Assembly: GCA_024639885.1 (NCBI GenBank)
Contig: JAHEGD010000005.1
Coordinates: forward strand, 1 to 64,000
DNA length: 64,000 nucleotides
From: Porticoccaceae bacterium
GTDB taxonomy: Bacteria > Pseudomonadota > Gammaproteobacteria > Pseudomonadales > Porticoccaceae
Reading direction: 5' to 3'
Under the pieces are notes generated by a model. It did not search any database, was not told the origin of the DNA, and saw nothing but the letters and a program-made list of their open reading frames with translations. The position numbers were made by a program, and so were the translations under genes. Positions 51,938-62,635 of the stretch are shown piece by piece (within the stretch, counting starts at the first letter, position 1; the number at the start of each line of letters is the position of its first letter).

Positions 51938-54016
51938 TTAGCTGCCCGCCAGTTGCGAAATGTCGGCGATCGAGAGGAACTGGCGGCGCAGCTCGGCGAG
52001 CAGTGCAATGCGGTTGGCGCGCACCGCGAGATCGTCGCAGTTGACCATCACCTCGTCAAAGAAGGCGTCTACCGGCGCTTGCAGGGCGGCCAGCGCGGTC
52101 AGCGCGGCACGGTAGTCGCGGCCCGCCAACAGCTCATCGAGGCGCGGACGCAGTGCTTGCAGCTGATCGCTCAGGGCGCGCTCGGCTGGCTCGCTCAACA
52201 GTGCGGTATCGAGCGTGGCGAGCGAATCGCCGGCCGGCTGCTTGGCGAGAATATTGGCGACCCGCTTGTTGGCGGCAGCCAGTGCGGCGGCCTCGGGGAG
52301 CTCGGCAAAGGCGGCGACCGCCTTGACGCGGGTGTCGATATCGAGCGGATTCTGTGCGCCGCTCTCGACTACCGCCAGCAGGTAGGCGTGGGCGATACCG
52401 CTGTCGCGGTAGTAGCCCTCTAGCCGCTCCAAGATGTAAGTGAGTGCTTGCTTACCTCCATCACCCTGCGGCTTATCAAGCGGCTGCGCTGCAGCAGCGG
52501 CGGCAACCAGCTCGGCGAGGTTGAGGTCGAGACCGCCCTCGATCAGCGTGCGCAGTACACCGAGGCTGGCACGGCGCAGTGCAAACGGGTCTTTGGAGCC
52601 GCTCGGCGGCTGGCCGATGGCAAAGATGCCGGTAATGGTATCGAGCCGGTCGGCCAGCGCCAGTGCGCGGCCGGCTGCGCTGGCGGCGATCGCGTCACCG
52701 GCAAAGCGCGGCAGGTACTGCTCGTAGAGCGCGCTGGCGACCGCGTCACTCTCGCCGTTGGCGCGGGCGTAGTAGCGGCCCATCACCCCTTGCAGGTCGT
52801 CGAACTCGCCGACCATATCGCTGACCAGGTCGGATTTACACAGCCGCCCGGCGCGCGCTGCGGCGGCGCCATCGCCACCGCTCTGGTTGGCGATCAGCTC
52901 GGCCAGGTTGGCGACCCGCTCGCTCTTGTCGTAGAGGCTGCCCAGCTGCGCCTGGAAGACCACACTGCGCAGACTGTCGCGGCGCGCCTCTAGGCTGATC
53001 TTGAGATCGTTGGCGTAGAAGAAGGCGGCGTCGGCCAAGCGCGGCCGAATCACCCGCTCATTGCCGGCGATAACCTGGGCTGGGTCGCGGCTCTCGATAT
53101 TGGCGACGGTGATAAAGTAGGGCAGCAGTGCCCCGTCGCCGTCGACTACGTGGAAGTATTTCTGATGGCTCGCCATCGACGACACCAGCGCCTCGGCCGG
53201 CACGTCGAGAAACTCGCGGTCAAACTGGCCGCGCAGTGGCACCGGCCACTCGTTGAGCGAGGCGACCTCGTCGAGCAGCGCCGGGTCGATCACGGCGCTG
53301 CCGCCGACTTCGCTGGCCAGAGCGGCAACCCGCTGTTCGATCAGGGCGCGGCGCTCGGCGCCATCGACCATGACCCAGTGTTCGCGCAGCTGCTCGCGGT
53401 AGCGGCCGGCGCCCTCCAGTACAAAGGCGGCCGGGGCGTGAAAGCGGTGGCCGCGACTCTGGTTGCCGCTCGCGACGCCGAGCAGCTCGACGGCCACGCT
53501 CTGCTCGCCAAACAGCACCGCCACCCATTTGAGCGGGCGGACAAACTCGGCGCGGCTCGCCCCCCAGCGCATCCGCTTGGGGATCGGCAGCCCGGCTAAC
53601 GACTCGCTGAGCAGCCCCTCGAGCACCTCGACGGTGACTGCGCCGGCGACCCGCTGAGTGACACAGAGCTTGTCCTGCTGACCATCGTTGGCGGTGTAGT
53701 CGGCCAGTGCCGCCGGGTCGATCTGATTTTTGCTGGCAAACGCCAGGCCGGCCTTGCTCGGTGCGCCGTCGGCGCCGAACGCGACTTTGAGCGGCGGCCC
53801 CCACTGGGTCTGCTGCTGGTCGGCGGCGGAGTCGGCAAGCTGGTCGATCAACACCGCCAGCCGGCGCGGCGCGGCAAAGTAGTAGCTGCCGCTGTGTTCG
53901 ATGCTGAGCGCGCTGAGCCGCGTCCCGACCGCCTCGGCGAGGGCTTGGCCGAGTGTTTCGAGCGCCTTGGGTGGCAGCTCTTCGGTGCCTATCTCTACCA
54001 ACAGTGGCCGGCTCAT
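51938..54016 (-). CDS. glyS: Glycyl-tRNA synthetase beta subunit
   Basis: GlyS is the tRNA-binding subunit of the alpha2beta2 glycyl-tRNA synthetase. The 692-residue protein matches the E. coli length (689). It begins with [21 protein letters not shown] and contains the [32 protein letters not shown] and [29 protein letters not shown] blocks (cited in part), then a C-terminal anticodon-binding-like region. Its start overlaps the glyQ stop (ATGA, 54013-54016), so the subunits are translationally coupled. Confidence 0.97.
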   Translation of the reverse strand: MSRPLLVEIGTEELPPKALETLGQALAEAVGTRLSALSIEHSGSYYFAAPRRLAVLIDQLADSAADQQQTQWGPPLKVAFGADGAPSKAGLAFASKNQIDPAALADYTANDGQQDKLCVTQRVAGAVTVEVLEGLLSESLAGLPIPKRMRWGASRAEFVRPLKWVAVLFGEQSVAVELLGVASGNQSRGHRFHAPAAFVLEGAGRYREQLREHWVMVDGAERRALIEQRVAALASEVGGSAVIDPALLDEVASLNEWPVPLRGQFDREFLDVPAEALVSSMASHQKYFHVVDGDGALLPYFITVANIESRDPAQVIAGNERVIRPRLADAAFFYANDLKISLEARRDSLRSVVFQAQLGSLYDKSERVANLAELIANQSGGDGAAAARAGRLCKSDLVSDMVGEFDDLQGVMGRYYARANGESDAVASALYEQYLPRFAGDAIAASAAGRALALADRLDTITGIFAIGQPPSGSKDPFALRRASLGVLRTLIEGGLDLNLAELVAAAAAAQPLDKPQGDGGKQALTYILERLEGYYRDSGIAHAYLLAVVESGAQNPLDIDTRVKAVAAFAELPEAAALAAANKRVANILAKQPAGDSLATLDTALLSEPAERALSDQLQALRPRLDELLAGRDYRAALTALAALQAPVDAFFDEVMVNCDDLAVRANRIALLAELRRQFLSIADISQLAGS

Positions 54017-54996
54017 GAGCGCTTCTCCTGTGCTGCCGCCTGCTTGGCGTGGTGGCGTTCGAGCGCCTCGGCGGCCAGCGCCGGGTCGGCGAGCGGGAAG
54101 CCGAGCGCCGCCCGCGACGCGAAGTAGCTCTCGGCGACCGCGCGCGCCAGGGTGCGCACCCGCAAGATAAAGCGCTGCCGCTCGGTCACCGAGATGGCGT
54201 GGCGGGCGTCGAGCAGGTTGAAGGTGTGCGACGCCTTCATCACCATTTCGTAGGCGGGCAGCGGCAGGTTGTGGCCGACCAGCTTGAGCGCCTGCTGCTC
54301 ATACTGGTCGAAGCAGCTGAACAGGAAATCGACATCGGCGTGCTCAAAATTGTAGGCCGACTGCTCCACCTCGTTCTGGTGGAAGACGTCGCCGTAGCTG
54401 ACCGCGCCGTTCGGGCCGTTGGCCCAGACCAGATCGTAGGCGCTGTCGACCCCCTGCAAGTACATGGCGATGCGCTCCAGCCCGTAGGTGATCTCGCCGC
54501 TGACCGGGTGGCATTCGATGCCGCCGGCCTGCTGAAAATAAGTGAACTGGGTGACTTCCATACCGTTCAGCCAGACCTCCCAGCCGAGCCCCCAGGCGCC
54601 GAGGGTCGGCGACTCCCAGTTGTCCTCGACAAAGCGGATGTCGTGCACCTGGGTGTCGATGCCGAGCGCCTCCAGCGAGGCCAGATAGAGCTCTTGGAAG
54701 TCGTCCGGCGACGGCTTCATAATCACCTGAAACTGGTAGTAGTGCTGCAGCCGGTTGGGGTTGTCGCCGTAGCGGCCGTCGGTCGGCCGCCGCGATGGCT
54801 GCACGTAGGCGCTGTTCCAGCGCTCCGGCCCGATCGCGCGCAAAAAGGTGGCGGGGTGGAAGGTGCCGGCGCCAACCTCCATATCGAGCGGCTGCAAAAT
54901 GACGCAGCCCTGTTCGGCCCAGAACTGCTGGAGCCGTAAAATGAGCTCTTGAAAGGTCGCCGGCAGGGCGGCGGCGGTCGGTTGCGGTGCGGGCAC
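54013..54996 (-). CDS. glyQ: Glycyl-tRNA synthetase alpha subunit
   Basis: GlyQ is the catalytic class II subunit that activates glycine. The 327-residue protein has [43 protein letters not shown] (motif 2 region) and [20 protein letters not shown] chose the GTG at 54996, with AGAGAG upstream, because the frame is open to 55161 but that stretch is unlike the family. It lies before glyS with a 4-base overlap. Confidence 0.96.
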   Translation of the reverse strand: MPAPQPTAAALPATFQELILRLQQFWAEQGCVILQPLDMEVGAGTFHPATFLRAIGPERWNSAYVQPSRRPTDGRYGDNPNRLQHYYQFQVIMKPSPDDFQELYLASLEALGIDTQVHDIRFVEDNWESPTLGAWGLGWEVWLNGMEVTQFTYFQQAGGIECHPVSGEITYGLERIAMYLQGVDSAYDLVWANGPNGAVSYGDVFHQNEVEQSAYNFEHADVDFLFSCFDQYEQQALKLVGHNLPLPAYEMVMKASHTFNLLDARHAISVTERQRFILRVRTLARAVAESYFASRAALGFPLADPALAAEALERHHAKQAAAQEKRS

Positions 54997-55189
54997 AGGG
55001 ACTCTCTCTAGCGGCAAAAAATAGCCAGCAATTATACGGTGGTGGGGCGATAAAGTAACCCGCCAGCCGGCTTTTGTCGGCGCCGCCAAGTGGCTCTGGT
55101 GCGGCGTGCCCGCGCCGCCGCTAAGCCGTATAATGGCGCCCACCGCGCCCGTTGGGCGCAACGCTAATCGCCCGCCGAGGAGAGTCAGT

Positions 55190-56077
55190 TTGACCAGAGC
55201 CGACCTGTTGATCGCCCCGCTGCGCCTGCTCGGCTGGCTGCCGCTGGGCGCACTGCGCCGGCTCGGCGCGCTGGCCGGCTGGTTGTTCTATCGCAGCAAC
55301 AGCGCGGCACTGCGGGTGATGCGCCGCAATATCGCGCTCTGCTACCCACAGCTCAGCAGTGCCGAGCAGGAGCGGCTGGTGCGCCGGCGCGCCAGCGACC
55401 TGCCGACGCTGTTCTTTGAGACGCTGGCGGTCTGGAACCGTTCGCCGACGTGGCTCGCCAAACATATCGTCGCCAGCTCCGGCACCGAGCCCTTTGTCGC
55501 CGCAGTCGCCGCCGGCCGCGGGGTGATCGTGATCGCCCCCCACCACGGCAATTGGGAGGTGGTTGGGCTGTGGGCGGCACAGCACGCCCCGATGACCTCG
55601 CTTTACGACCCGCCGCGTTCGGCCGCCTTCGAGCGCTGGGTGGTGGCGGCGCGCCAGCGCTCCGGTGCCAAGCTGCTGCCGACCGATGTGCGCGGTGTCG
55701 CCGGAGTGATCAAGGCGCTCAAGCGGGGTGAGATCACCGGTATCTTGCCCGACCAGCAGCCGCCGCCTTCGAGCGGCGAGTTTGCCCCGCTGTTTGGCCA
55801 CCCGGCGCGGACCATGACGCTGGTCGGCAACCTGCTTCAGCGCACCGCGGCGGCGGCCTTTTTTGTCTCGGCGACGCGGGTCGCCGGCGGCTGGCAGCTG
55901 CATCTGGAGCCGGCCCCGGCCGAGCTCTGGAGCGAGCGGCGCAGCGAGTCGCTGGCGGCGCTCAACCGCGGCGTCGAGGCGGTGGTGGCGGTCGCTCCCG
56001 AGCAGTACCAGTGGGAGTACAAGCGCTTTCGCGCCCAGCCCGAGGGCAGCCCCTCCCTCTACCCACTGCGCTGGTAA
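55190..56077 (+). CDS. LpxL-like Kdo/lipid A or lysophospholipid acyltransferase
   Basis: This 295-residue inner-membrane protein belongs to the LpxL/HtrB/LpxM acyltransferase family, which adds secondary acyl chains to lipid A. It opens [19 protein letters not shown], has the early [12 protein letters not shown] block, the catalytic HHGNWE motif (HX4E), and [21 protein letters not shown] chose the TTG at 55190, preceded by GAGGAGAG. It is divergent from glyQ, as in Pseudomonas, where a lipid A acyltransferase also lies next to glyQ. The exact acceptor is not shown by the sequence. Confidence 0.88.
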   Translation: MTRADLLIAPLRLLGWLPLGALRRLGALAGWLFYRSNSAALRVMRRNIALCYPQLSSAEQERLVRRRASDLPTLFFETLAVWNRSPTWLAKHIVASSGTEPFVAAVAAGRGVIVIAPHHGNWEVVGLWAAQHAPMTSLYDPPRSAAFERWVVAARQRSGAKLLPTDVRGVAGVIKALKRGEITGILPDQQPPPSSGEFAPLFGHPARTMTLVGNLLQRTAAAAFFVSATRVAGGWQLHLEPAPAELWSERRSESLAALNRGVEAVVAVAPEQYQWEYKRFRAQPEGSPSLYPLRW

Positions 56078-56129
56078 GGCGCTAAGCTAAAACCCTAGCA
56101 ACCGATCGCCAGTAGGCGAGGAGCCCGGC

Positions 56130-57047
56130 ATGAAAGTCGACAATATTTTACAGACCATCGGCAACACCCCGCACGTGCGGATCAACCGACTGTTTGGCGA
56201 CCATCTCGAGGTCTGGATGAAGGTCGAGCGGTTCAACCCCGGCTCTAGCATCAAAGACCGCATCGCGCTGGCGATGGTTGAGACCGCCGAGCGCGACGGC
56301 CTGCTCAAGCCCGGCACCACGCTCATTGAGCCGACCTCGGGCAACACCGGTATCGGCCTGGCGATGGTCTGTGCGGTCAAGGGCTACCGGTTGGTGCTGA
56401 CCATGCCCGAGTCGATGTCGATCGAGCGGCGCAAGATTCTCAAGGCGTACGGTGCCGAGCTGGTGCTGACCGCCAAAGAGGACGGCATGGGCGGCGCCAT
56501 CGCCGAGGCCGAGCGGCTCGCCGCGGCAACCCCAAACAGCTGGGTGCCGTCGCAGTTTGCCAACCCGGCCAACGCAGAGGTGCACAAGAACACCACCGCT
56601 CGCGAGATTCTCGCCGACTTTCCGTCTGGGCTCGACTACATCATCACCGGGGTTGGTACCGGCGGCCATATCACCGGCGTCGCCGAGGCGCTCAAGCCGC
56701 ACTGGCCGGGGCTGCAGGTGCTGGCGGTCGAACCGGCCGCCTCGCCGGTGTTGAGCGGCGGCGCCAAAGGGTTGCACCGCCTGCAGGGGATCGGCGCCGG
56801 CTTCGTCCCCGAGGTCTACCGCGCCGACCAAGTTGACGGGGTGATCGGCGTCGAAGAGAGCGACGCCTTCGCGATGACGGTGCGCGCCGCCAAACAGGAG
56901 GGACTGCTGGTCGGGATCTCGTCGGGGGCCTCGCTGGCGGCGGTCGCCCAGCGCGCCGACACGCTGCCCGCCGGCAGCCGCGTGCTGGTGTTCAGTTACG
57001 ATACCGGCGAGCGCTACCTGTCGATCGACGACCTGTTCCAGGGCTGA
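56130..57047 (+). CDS. cysK: Cysteine synthase (O-acetylserine sulfhydrylase), PLP-dependent
   Basis: This enzyme makes cysteine from O-acetylserine and sulfide. The 305-residue protein is a fold-type II PLP enzyme with the Schiff-base lysine in [13 protein letters not shown], the substrate loop [11 protein letters not shown], the PLP phosphate loop [10 protein letters not shown] and the GISSGA segment. The SIKDR form and length fit CysK more than CysM, but the isozyme cannot be fixed without alignment. It begins 53 bases after the acyltransferase gene. Confidence 0.92.
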   Translation: MKVDNILQTIGNTPHVRINRLFGDHLEVWMKVERFNPGSSIKDRIALAMVETAERDGLLKPGTTLIEPTSGNTGIGLAMVCAVKGYRLVLTMPESMSIERRKILKAYGAELVLTAKEDGMGGAIAEAERLAAATPNSWVPSQFANPANAEVHKNTTAREILADFPSGLDYIITGVGTGGHITGVAEALKPHWPGLQVLAVEPAASPVLSGGAKGLHRLQGIGAGFVPEVYRADQVDGVIGVEESDAFAMTVRAAKQEGLLVGISSGASLAAVAQRADTLPAGSRVLVFSYDTGERYLSIDDLFQG

Positions 57048-57059
57048 CGCGGTCCTCTA

Positions 57060-57638
57060 GTGAATGACATGAACCTGCAACTGCAGCGCCTGGCAGCGCG
57101 GCGCGGCATCGATTACGCGGCGCTGCAGTGGCGCAGCGGTGCGTTGCTGCCAGCCCGCTGGCGGCCTTGGCTGCTCTGTCGGGATTCGCTGACCGCTCAG
57201 CTCAAGCAGCTGTCGGGCGGCCGCTTCACTGTCCAGCTGCTGCGCCAAGCGGTCGAGTCGCCGCACGACTCAGAGCGCCAGCAGCTCGGCATGGCAACGC
57301 GCCACTGGGCGCTGGTGCGCGAGGTCGTGTTGAGTGGCGGTGGCCAGCCGTGGGTATTCGCCCGCACCGTGGTGCCGCTGCAGACCCTGACCGGGCCGCT
57401 GCGCAAGCTGCGCTCGCTCGGCAGCCGCCCGCTCGGCGAGCAGTTGTTCGCCGAGCCGTCGCTGTGCCGCTCCGGCTTTGAGACTGCCGACTGCCGGCGG
57501 TTGGTGGCCGGCCAGTCGGCCCAGTGGGGGCGCCGCTCGCGGTTTACGGTGGCCGGCAAGCCGCTGCTGGTCGCCGAGCTATTTCTCGAAGCGTTTCCGC
57601 GCGCCACGCCGCCGCGCACCGCCGGGCGCCAAGTGTGA
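57060..57638 (+). CDS. ubiC: Chorismate-pyruvate lyase
   Basis: UbiC removes pyruvate from chorismate to give 4-hydroxybenzoate, the ring precursor of ubiquinone. The 192-residue protein has the family features SGALLPARWRPWLLCRDSLTAQLK, REVVLSGGGQPWVFARTVVP and LRSLGSRPLGEQLF. The first GTG (57060) or the ATG at 57069 could be the start. It overlaps ubiA, the next enzyme of the pathway, as GTGA. Confidence 0.93.
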   Translation: MNDMNLQLQRLAARRGIDYAALQWRSGALLPARWRPWLLCRDSLTAQLKQLSGGRFTVQLLRQAVESPHDSERQQLGMATRHWALVREVVLSGGGQPWVFARTVVPLQTLTGPLRKLRSLGSRPLGEQLFAEPSLCRSGFETADCRRLVAGQSAQWGRRSRFTVAGKPLLVAELFLEAFPRATPPRTAGRQV

Positions 57639-58510
57639 GCGCGGCGGGCTGGCGCGCCAACCGCTGGCTGCGGCTGTTGCGGCTGGACCGGCCGATCGGC
57701 ACCTACCTGCTGCTGTGGCCGGCCGGTTGGGCGCTGCTGCTGGCCAGTGACGGCTCGCCGAGTGCGGCGCTGGTGGCGCTGGTGGTTTCCGGTGTGGTGG
57801 TGATGCGCGCCGCCGGCTGTGTGATCAACGACTACGCCGACCGCCACTGGGACGGCGCAGTGGCGCGCACCGCCAGCCGGCCACTGGCGACCGGCGAGAT
57901 CGCGCCGCGTTCGGCGCTGCTGTTATTCGCCGCGCTGCTGCTGGTGGCGCTGCTGTTGGTCTTGGTCGGCGGCACCGCCTTGACGCTACAGCTGGCGCTG
58001 GTCGGCGCGGCACTGACGGCGCTCTACCCGTTCTCTAAACGGTTTACCCACCTGCCGCAGCTGCTGCTCGGCGCCTGCTGGGGGTGGAGTGTGCCGATTA
58101 TCTTCTCACTGCAGCCGGGTCTGGAGCCGCCACTGCCGCTGGCGGCACTGCCGCTATTTGGCGCGGTGCTGCTGTGGACGGTGGCGTTCGATACCTTTTA
58201 CGCGATGGTCGACCGCGACGACGACCGCCGAGTTGGCATTAAGTCGACTGCGGTCTGGTTGGGTGAGCGCGATCTGCTGGTGATCGCCGCCTGCCAGTTT
58301 GGCGCCTTGCTAGGGCTGGCCACCGCCGCCGTGGCGTTTGGTCGCGGCGGCTGGTTCTGGCTCGGTTTGGCGGTCGCCGCGGCGCTGTTTGGCGGCCAGT
58401 TGTGGTCGGCCCGCGGCCGCGACCGCGACGCCTGTTTCAGGGCGTTTCTCAACAACCACTGGGTCGGCCTGTGGCTGTTTGTAGCGCTCTGCGTCGACTA
58501 CTGGCTCTAG
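57635..58510 (+). CDS. ubiA: 4-hydroxybenzoate polyprenyltransferase
   Basis: UbiA attaches the polyprenyl tail to 4-hydroxybenzoate. The 291-residue membrane protein has about nine hydrophobic helices and the two Asp-rich prenyl-diphosphate motifs, NDYADRHWD (about residue 67) and DRDDDRRVGIKS (about residue 192). LRLDRPIGTYLLLWPAGWAL is the typical N-terminus. I chose the GTG at 57635 overlapping the ubiC stop; the frame is open further upstream but without similarity. Its stop overlaps convergent yaaA in CTAG. Confidence 0.95.
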   Translation: MSAAGWRANRWLRLLRLDRPIGTYLLLWPAGWALLLASDGSPSAALVALVVSGVVVMRAAGCVINDYADRHWDGAVARTASRPLATGEIAPRSALLLFAALLLVALLLVLVGGTALTLQLALVGAALTALYPFSKRFTHLPQLLLGACWGWSVPIIFSLQPGLEPPLPLAALPLFGAVLLWTVAFDTFYAMVDRDDDRRVGIKSTAVWLGERDLLVIAACQFGALLGLATAAVAFGRGGWFWLGLAVAAALFGGQLWSARGRDRDACFRAFLNNHWVGLWLFVALCVDYWL

Positions 58511-59289
58511 GCCGGATCGCGGCAGAAGGCCGGCTTGTCGGCGCTGCTCATGGCCGGGTTGTAGCGGTAGCCGTCGCTGTCGAAGTCGAGCAACTGCTCT
58601 GGGTCGCTCGGCTGCTGCTTAATAATGAACGCCGCCATCGCGCCGCGCGCCCGCTTGGCGTAAAAACTAATGATCTTGTAGTCACCGTTCTTGCGGTCGT
58701 AAAACTGCGGGGTGATCAATCGGCCGTCGAGCTGGCCACTCTTTACTGAGCGGAAGTACTCGTTAGAGGCGAGGTTGACGACCGTCTTGTCGCGCTGCTC
58801 GGCGAGAGCGCTGTTGAGCTCGGCGGTGATCTGATCGCCCCAAAACTGGTAGAGATCGGCGCCGCGCGAGTTGGCAAATTTGGTGCCCATCTCCAGCCGG
58901 TAGGGCTGCATCAGATCGAGCGGGCGCAGCACGCCGTAGAGCCCAGAGAGAATCCGTAGATGGCGCTGGGCGTAGTCGAGCTCGGCACCGCTCAGCGAGT
59001 CGGCGTCGAGCCCCTGGTAGACATCGCCCTGAAAGGCAAACAGCGCCGGCTGCGCGTTGGCGTCGTCAAACGGCTGCGCCCAAGTTTGAAAGCGTTCAAA
59101 ATTGAGCGTCGCCAAGCTGTCGCTCAGTTTCATCAGCCCGCCGACCTCGGCCGGCGACAGCCGCTGCAGCTGGTCGATCAACTGCTGGGCGTGGTCGAGC
59201 AGCACAGGTTGGGTCGGCGCGGGACGCTCGGCCGGCCACGGGCAAGCCCCGCTATCGAGTTTTTTTGCGGGAGAGATTACCATCAACAT
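58507..59289 (-). CDS. yaaA: Peroxide stress protein YaaA (UPF0246)
   Basis: YaaA limits intracellular free iron during hydrogen peroxide stress in E. coli; its biochemical activity is not settled, though a DNA-binding fold is known. The 260-residue protein has the family core MLMVISPAKKLD, MKLSDSLATLNFERFQ, AFQGDVYQGLDADSL, LRILSGLYGVLRPLDLMQPYRLEMG and FYAKRARGAMAAFII. I chose the ATG at 59289 with AAGGA upstream. It converges on ubiA and is divergent from the M48 lipoprotein gene. Confidence 0.95.
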   Translation of the reverse strand: MLMVISPAKKLDSGACPWPAERPAPTQPVLLDHAQQLIDQLQRLSPAEVGGLMKLSDSLATLNFERFQTWAQPFDDANAQPALFAFQGDVYQGLDADSLSGAELDYAQRHLRILSGLYGVLRPLDLMQPYRLEMGTKFANSRGADLYQFWGDQITAELNSALAEQRDKTVVNLASNEYFRSVKSGQLDGRLITPQFYDRKNGDYKIISFYAKRARGAMAAFIIKQQPSDPEQLLDFDSDGYRYNPAMSSADKPAFCRDPA

Positions 59290-59379
59290 AGTCAGATCCT
59301 TGCGCCGTTTGCCGCTATTATAGGGCGCTGCGGTGTGAGTTAAAGAGCCGTTCGCGGCGGCCGCCAACAGGAGTGAGCA

Positions 59380-60663
59380 ATGACTGTCAGTTTACGTTTT
59401 TCAGCGCCGCGGCGCTGGGCGCTAGCGGTTGCCGCGGTGGCGCTGTGCGGCTGTGCCGTCAACCCGGTTACCGGCCAGCGCGAACTGTCGCTGGTCAGCG
59501 AGCAGCAGGAGTTGGCGATCGGTGCGGCCAACTACGCCAACTACCGCCAGCAACAGGGCGGCGACTACTACCTAGAGCCAGAGCTCAGCGACTACGTCGC
59601 CGATATCGGCCGCCGCTTGGCCGCCCACAGCGACCGCCCGGAGCTGCCCTATGAATTTGTCGTGGTCAACAACCCCACCGCCAACGCCTGGGCGCTACCG
59701 GGCGGCAAGATCGCTATCAACAGCGGGCTGTTGCGCCACCTCACCGATGAGGCGCAGCTGGCCGCGGTGATCGGTCACGAGATCATCCACGCCGCCGCCC
59801 GCCACGGCGCCGCCCAGATGAGCCGCGGCATGCTGCTCAACGTCGGCTTGGCGGCGATTGCGGCCGGCAGCCAGGGCAGCAGTGCCGAGTGGCTCGGTAC
59901 CGCCTCACAGTACGGGGCGGCGGCGTGGATGGCGCGCTACGGCCGCGACGACGAGCTCGAATCCGACTACCACGGCATTGAGCTGATGGTCGCCGCCGGT
60001 TACGACCCAGAGGCCGCCGTCGAGTTGCAGGAGACCTTCGTCAAGCTCAGCGAAGGGCGCAACAGCGATTTTATCGCCGGCCTGTTCGCCAGCCACCCGC
60101 CGTCGCAGCAGCGGGTTGACGCCAACCGCGCCCACGCCAGCGCGCTCGGGGTTGGCGGCCAGCGCCACGCCGACCGCTACGCGGCGGCGACCGCGGCGCT
60201 GCGCCGCGCCGAGCCCGCCTACCGGGCAGCCGAGCTGGCCGGCAAGCGACTCGCTGAGAAAAACTACCGCCAGGCGCTCGCTGAAAGCGACCGCGCCGTC
60301 GAGCGGCTGCCGGCCCAGCAGCAGTTTTGGCTGCTGCGCGCAGCGATCTGGCGCGGGCTCGATGAGCCGAGCAAAGCCGAGCAGGCCTTGGCTACCGCCA
60401 TCAGCAAAAACCGCGACTACTTCTTGCCCCACCTGCAGCGCGCTGCACTGCGCTGGCAGCGCGGCGACCGCCGCGCCGCGGCAGACGACTACCGGGCCAG
60501 CTACCGCCACTTAAAAACCGCTCAGGCGGCCTACTTTATCGGCATGGCGGCGCTCGATGCTGGCGATACCGCCAGCGCCGACAGTTACTTTGCCAGCGCC
60601 GTCCAGCTCGGTGGCGAGTACGCCCAACTGGCCGCCGCAGAGCGCCAAAAACTGCGCAACTAA
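59380..60663 (+). CDS. M48-family metalloprotease lipoprotein with C-terminal TPR-like repeats
   Basis: This is a 427-residue envelope zinc protease similar in architecture to BepA (YfgC), which controls outer-membrane protein quality. A lipoprotein signal ends at ALCGC (Cys25). The protease core has NPTANAWALPGGKIAINSG, the zinc motif HEIIH (His133, Glu134, His137) and a downstream ELESDYHGIELM that supplies the third ligand. From about residue 270 a helical Ala-rich region with TPR-like pairs follows. BepA proper is periplasmic, so this is a lipoprotein relative. It is followed 9 bases later by TRAP permease genes. Confidence 0.9.
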   Translation: MTVSLRFSAPRRWALAVAAVALCGCAVNPVTGQRELSLVSEQQELAIGAANYANYRQQQGGDYYLEPELSDYVADIGRRLAAHSDRPELPYEFVVVNNPTANAWALPGGKIAINSGLLRHLTDEAQLAAVIGHEIIHAAARHGAAQMSRGMLLNVGLAAIAAGSQGSSAEWLGTASQYGAAAWMARYGRDDELESDYHGIELMVAAGYDPEAAVELQETFVKLSEGRNSDFIAGLFASHPPSQQRVDANRAHASALGVGGQRHADRYAAATAALRRAEPAYRAAELAGKRLAEKNYRQALAESDRAVERLPAQQQFWLLRAAIWRGLDEPSKAEQALATAISKNRDYFLPHLQRAALRWQRGDRRAAADDYRASYRHLKTAQAAYFIGMAALDAGDTASADSYFASAVQLGGEYAQLAAAERQKLRN

Positions 60664-60672
60664 GGACCCACT

Positions 60673-61248
60673 ATGATCAACTTACCGGCGGCTCGCTCGC
60701 CACTGCAGTGGCTGGCTTGCGGGTCGGCGCTCCTCCAGCGGCTGGTCGATGGCCTCGGCCGGCTGGCCGGCTGGCTGGTGTTGGCGATGGCCTTGGCGAC
60801 TGCGCTGATTGTGCTGTTGCGCTACTACTTTGGGTTTGGCTCGATCGCCCTCCAAGAGGGGGTGACCTATCTCCACGCGACGGTGTTTATGGTTGGCGCC
60901 GCCTATGCCGCACAGCGCGATCAGCACGTGCGGGTGGATATCTTCTACCGTCGGTTTAGCCGCCGCGCCCAGCTCTGGGTCAATTTAATCGGTACCCTGG
61001 TATTTTTGTTGCCGGTCATGGCGCTGCTGTTTTTCTACTCGCTCGACTATGTCGCCGCCAGCTGGGCGCTCGGCGAGCGCTCGGCCGACGGCGGCGGGCT
61101 CGCCTACCGCTACCTGCTGAAAAGCCTGCTGCTAGTGCTGCCGGCACTGATGGCGCTGCACGCGTTGAGCGCGCTCATCGACGCGGCACTGGAGCTGGCC
61201 GGCCAGCCGCTGCCGGCACGCGCCCCGCACAGCGAGGGCCGCGTCTGA
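60673..61248 (+). CDS. TRAP transporter small permease subunit (DctQ family)
   Basis: DctQ is the four-helix membrane subunit of a TRAP transporter and joins the large permease to the binding protein. The 191-residue protein has four hydrophobic segments (about 35-55, 70-90, 105-130 and 150-175) and the family core GVTYLHATVFMVGAAYAAQRDQHVRVDIFY. Its stop overlaps the dctM start by one base (TGATG). No binding protein gene is adjacent; a DctP lipoprotein gene sits alone at 14.2-15.3 kb. Confidence 0.93.
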   Translation: MINLPAARSPLQWLACGSALLQRLVDGLGRLAGWLVLAMALATALIVLLRYYFGFGSIALQEGVTYLHATVFMVGAAYAAQRDQHVRVDIFYRRFSRRAQLWVNLIGTLVFLLPVMALLFFYSLDYVAASWALGERSADGGGLAYRYLLKSLLLVLPALMALHALSALIDAALELAGQPLPARAPHSEGRV

Positions 61249-62609
61249 TGGCCGAGTGGATCCCGCTGTTGATGTTTGCCACAGTCTGCCTGACGCTGCT
61301 GCTCGGCTACCCGGTGGCGCTGACCCTGAGCGGTACCGCGCTGCTGTTTGCCGGCGCCGGCCTGCTCGGCGGCCAGTTTGATAACGCCTACTTGCACGCT
61401 CTGCCCAACCGGGTGTTTGGGGTGATGGAGAACACCACCCTGATCGCCGTGCCGCTGTTTGTGTTGATGGGGGTGCTGCTGGAAAAATCTAAGCTCGCCG
61501 AAGAGCTGCTCAGCTCGATGGCGGCGCTGCTCGGCGGCCTGCGCGGCGGGCTGGCGCTCTCTGTGCTGCTGGTCGGCGCGCTGCTCGCCGCCAGCACCGG
61601 TATCGTCGGCGCCACCGTGGTGACCATGGGGCTGATGTCGCTGCCGACCCTGCGCGCACGCGGCTACAGCGACAGCGCCGCAACCGGCATGATCTGTGCG
61701 ACCGGCACCCTCGGACAGATTATTCCCCCCTCGATTGCGCTGGTACTGCTCGGCGATATCCTCTCCACCTCCTACCAGCAGGCGCAGCTGAGTATGGGTA
61801 TCTTCAACCCCAAGACGGTCTCGGTCGGCGACCTGTTTGTCGGCGCGCTGGTGCCGGGTGCGCTGTTGGTTCTGTTTTACGCGTTCTATCTGTTGGTCTT
61901 TGCGCGGCCGACTGCCGAGGCCGCCGACGCGGCAGAGCAGCGCCCCAGCGCACTGCAGCTGTTGGCGACGCTGCTGCCGCCGGTTGTGCTGATCGTCGCG
62001 GTACTCGGCTCGATACTGGCCGGCGCGGCCACCCCCACCGAGGCGGCCGGGGTCGGTGCGGTCGGCGCGCTGCTGTTGGCGCTCGGCAAGCGCCAGCTCA
62101 GTGGCGCGCGGCTGCGCGAGGTGCTGCGCAACACCGTCGAGGTTACCTCGATGGTGTTTCTGATTTTGATCGGCGCGGCGCTATTCTCACTGGTGTTCCG
62201 CGGCTTTGGCGGCGAGGAGCTGGTCAGCCACTACTTCACCAATATGCCAGGTGGCACGACCGGAGCGCTGCTGGTGGTGATGGCGGTAATTTTTCTGCTC
62301 GGCTTTATTCTCGATTTTATTGAGATCACCTATGTGGTGATCCCGATCGTCGGGCCGATCTTGCTGGCGATGGGGGTCGACCCGATCTGGCTCGGGGTGA
62401 TGGTGGCGATCAATCTGCAGACTTCGTTTTTAACCCCGCCGTTTGGATTTGCCCTGTTCTATCTGCGCGGCGTGGCGCCGGCCGATATCCCGACCGCGGC
62501 GATCTACCGCGGCGTGCTGCCGTTTATTGTTATCCAGCTGCTGCTGCTCGCCCTGCTGGCGATCTGGCCGCAGCTGGTCACCTGGCTGCCGGCGCAAGTC
62601 TACGGCTAG
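61248..62609 (+). CDS. TRAP transporter large permease subunit (DctM family)
   Basis: DctM is the ion-coupled transport subunit. The 453-residue protein has about twelve hydrophobic helices. Family motifs include TLIAVPLFVLMGVLLEKS, ASTGIVGATVVTMGLMSLPTL, GTLGQIIPPSIALVLLGDI and IAINLQTSFLTPPFG-like VAINLQTSFLTPPFGFALFY. It is translationally coupled to dctQ. The substrate is unknown; the TakP-like binding protein elsewhere in this window hints at a 2-oxoacid or similar organic acid, which is inference. Confidence 0.95.
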   Translation: MAEWIPLLMFATVCLTLLLGYPVALTLSGTALLFAGAGLLGGQFDNAYLHALPNRVFGVMENTTLIAVPLFVLMGVLLEKSKLAEELLSSMAALLGGLRGGLALSVLLVGALLAASTGIVGATVVTMGLMSLPTLRARGYSDSAATGMICATGTLGQIIPPSIALVLLGDILSTSYQQAQLSMGIFNPKTVSVGDLFVGALVPGALLVLFYAFYLLVFARPTAEAADAAEQRPSALQLLATLLPPVVLIVAVLGSILAGAATPTEAAGVGAVGALLLALGKRQLSGARLREVLRNTVEVTSMVFLILIGAALFSLVFRGFGGEELVSHYFTNMPGGTTGALLVVMAVIFLLGFILDFIEITYVVIPIVGPILLAMGVDPIWLGVMVAINLQTSFLTPPFGFALFYLRGVAPADIPTAAIYRGVLPFIVIQLLLLALLAIWPQLVTWLPAQVYG

Positions 62610-62635
62610 CCGGCCACCTTCACAGCGGAGCCCCT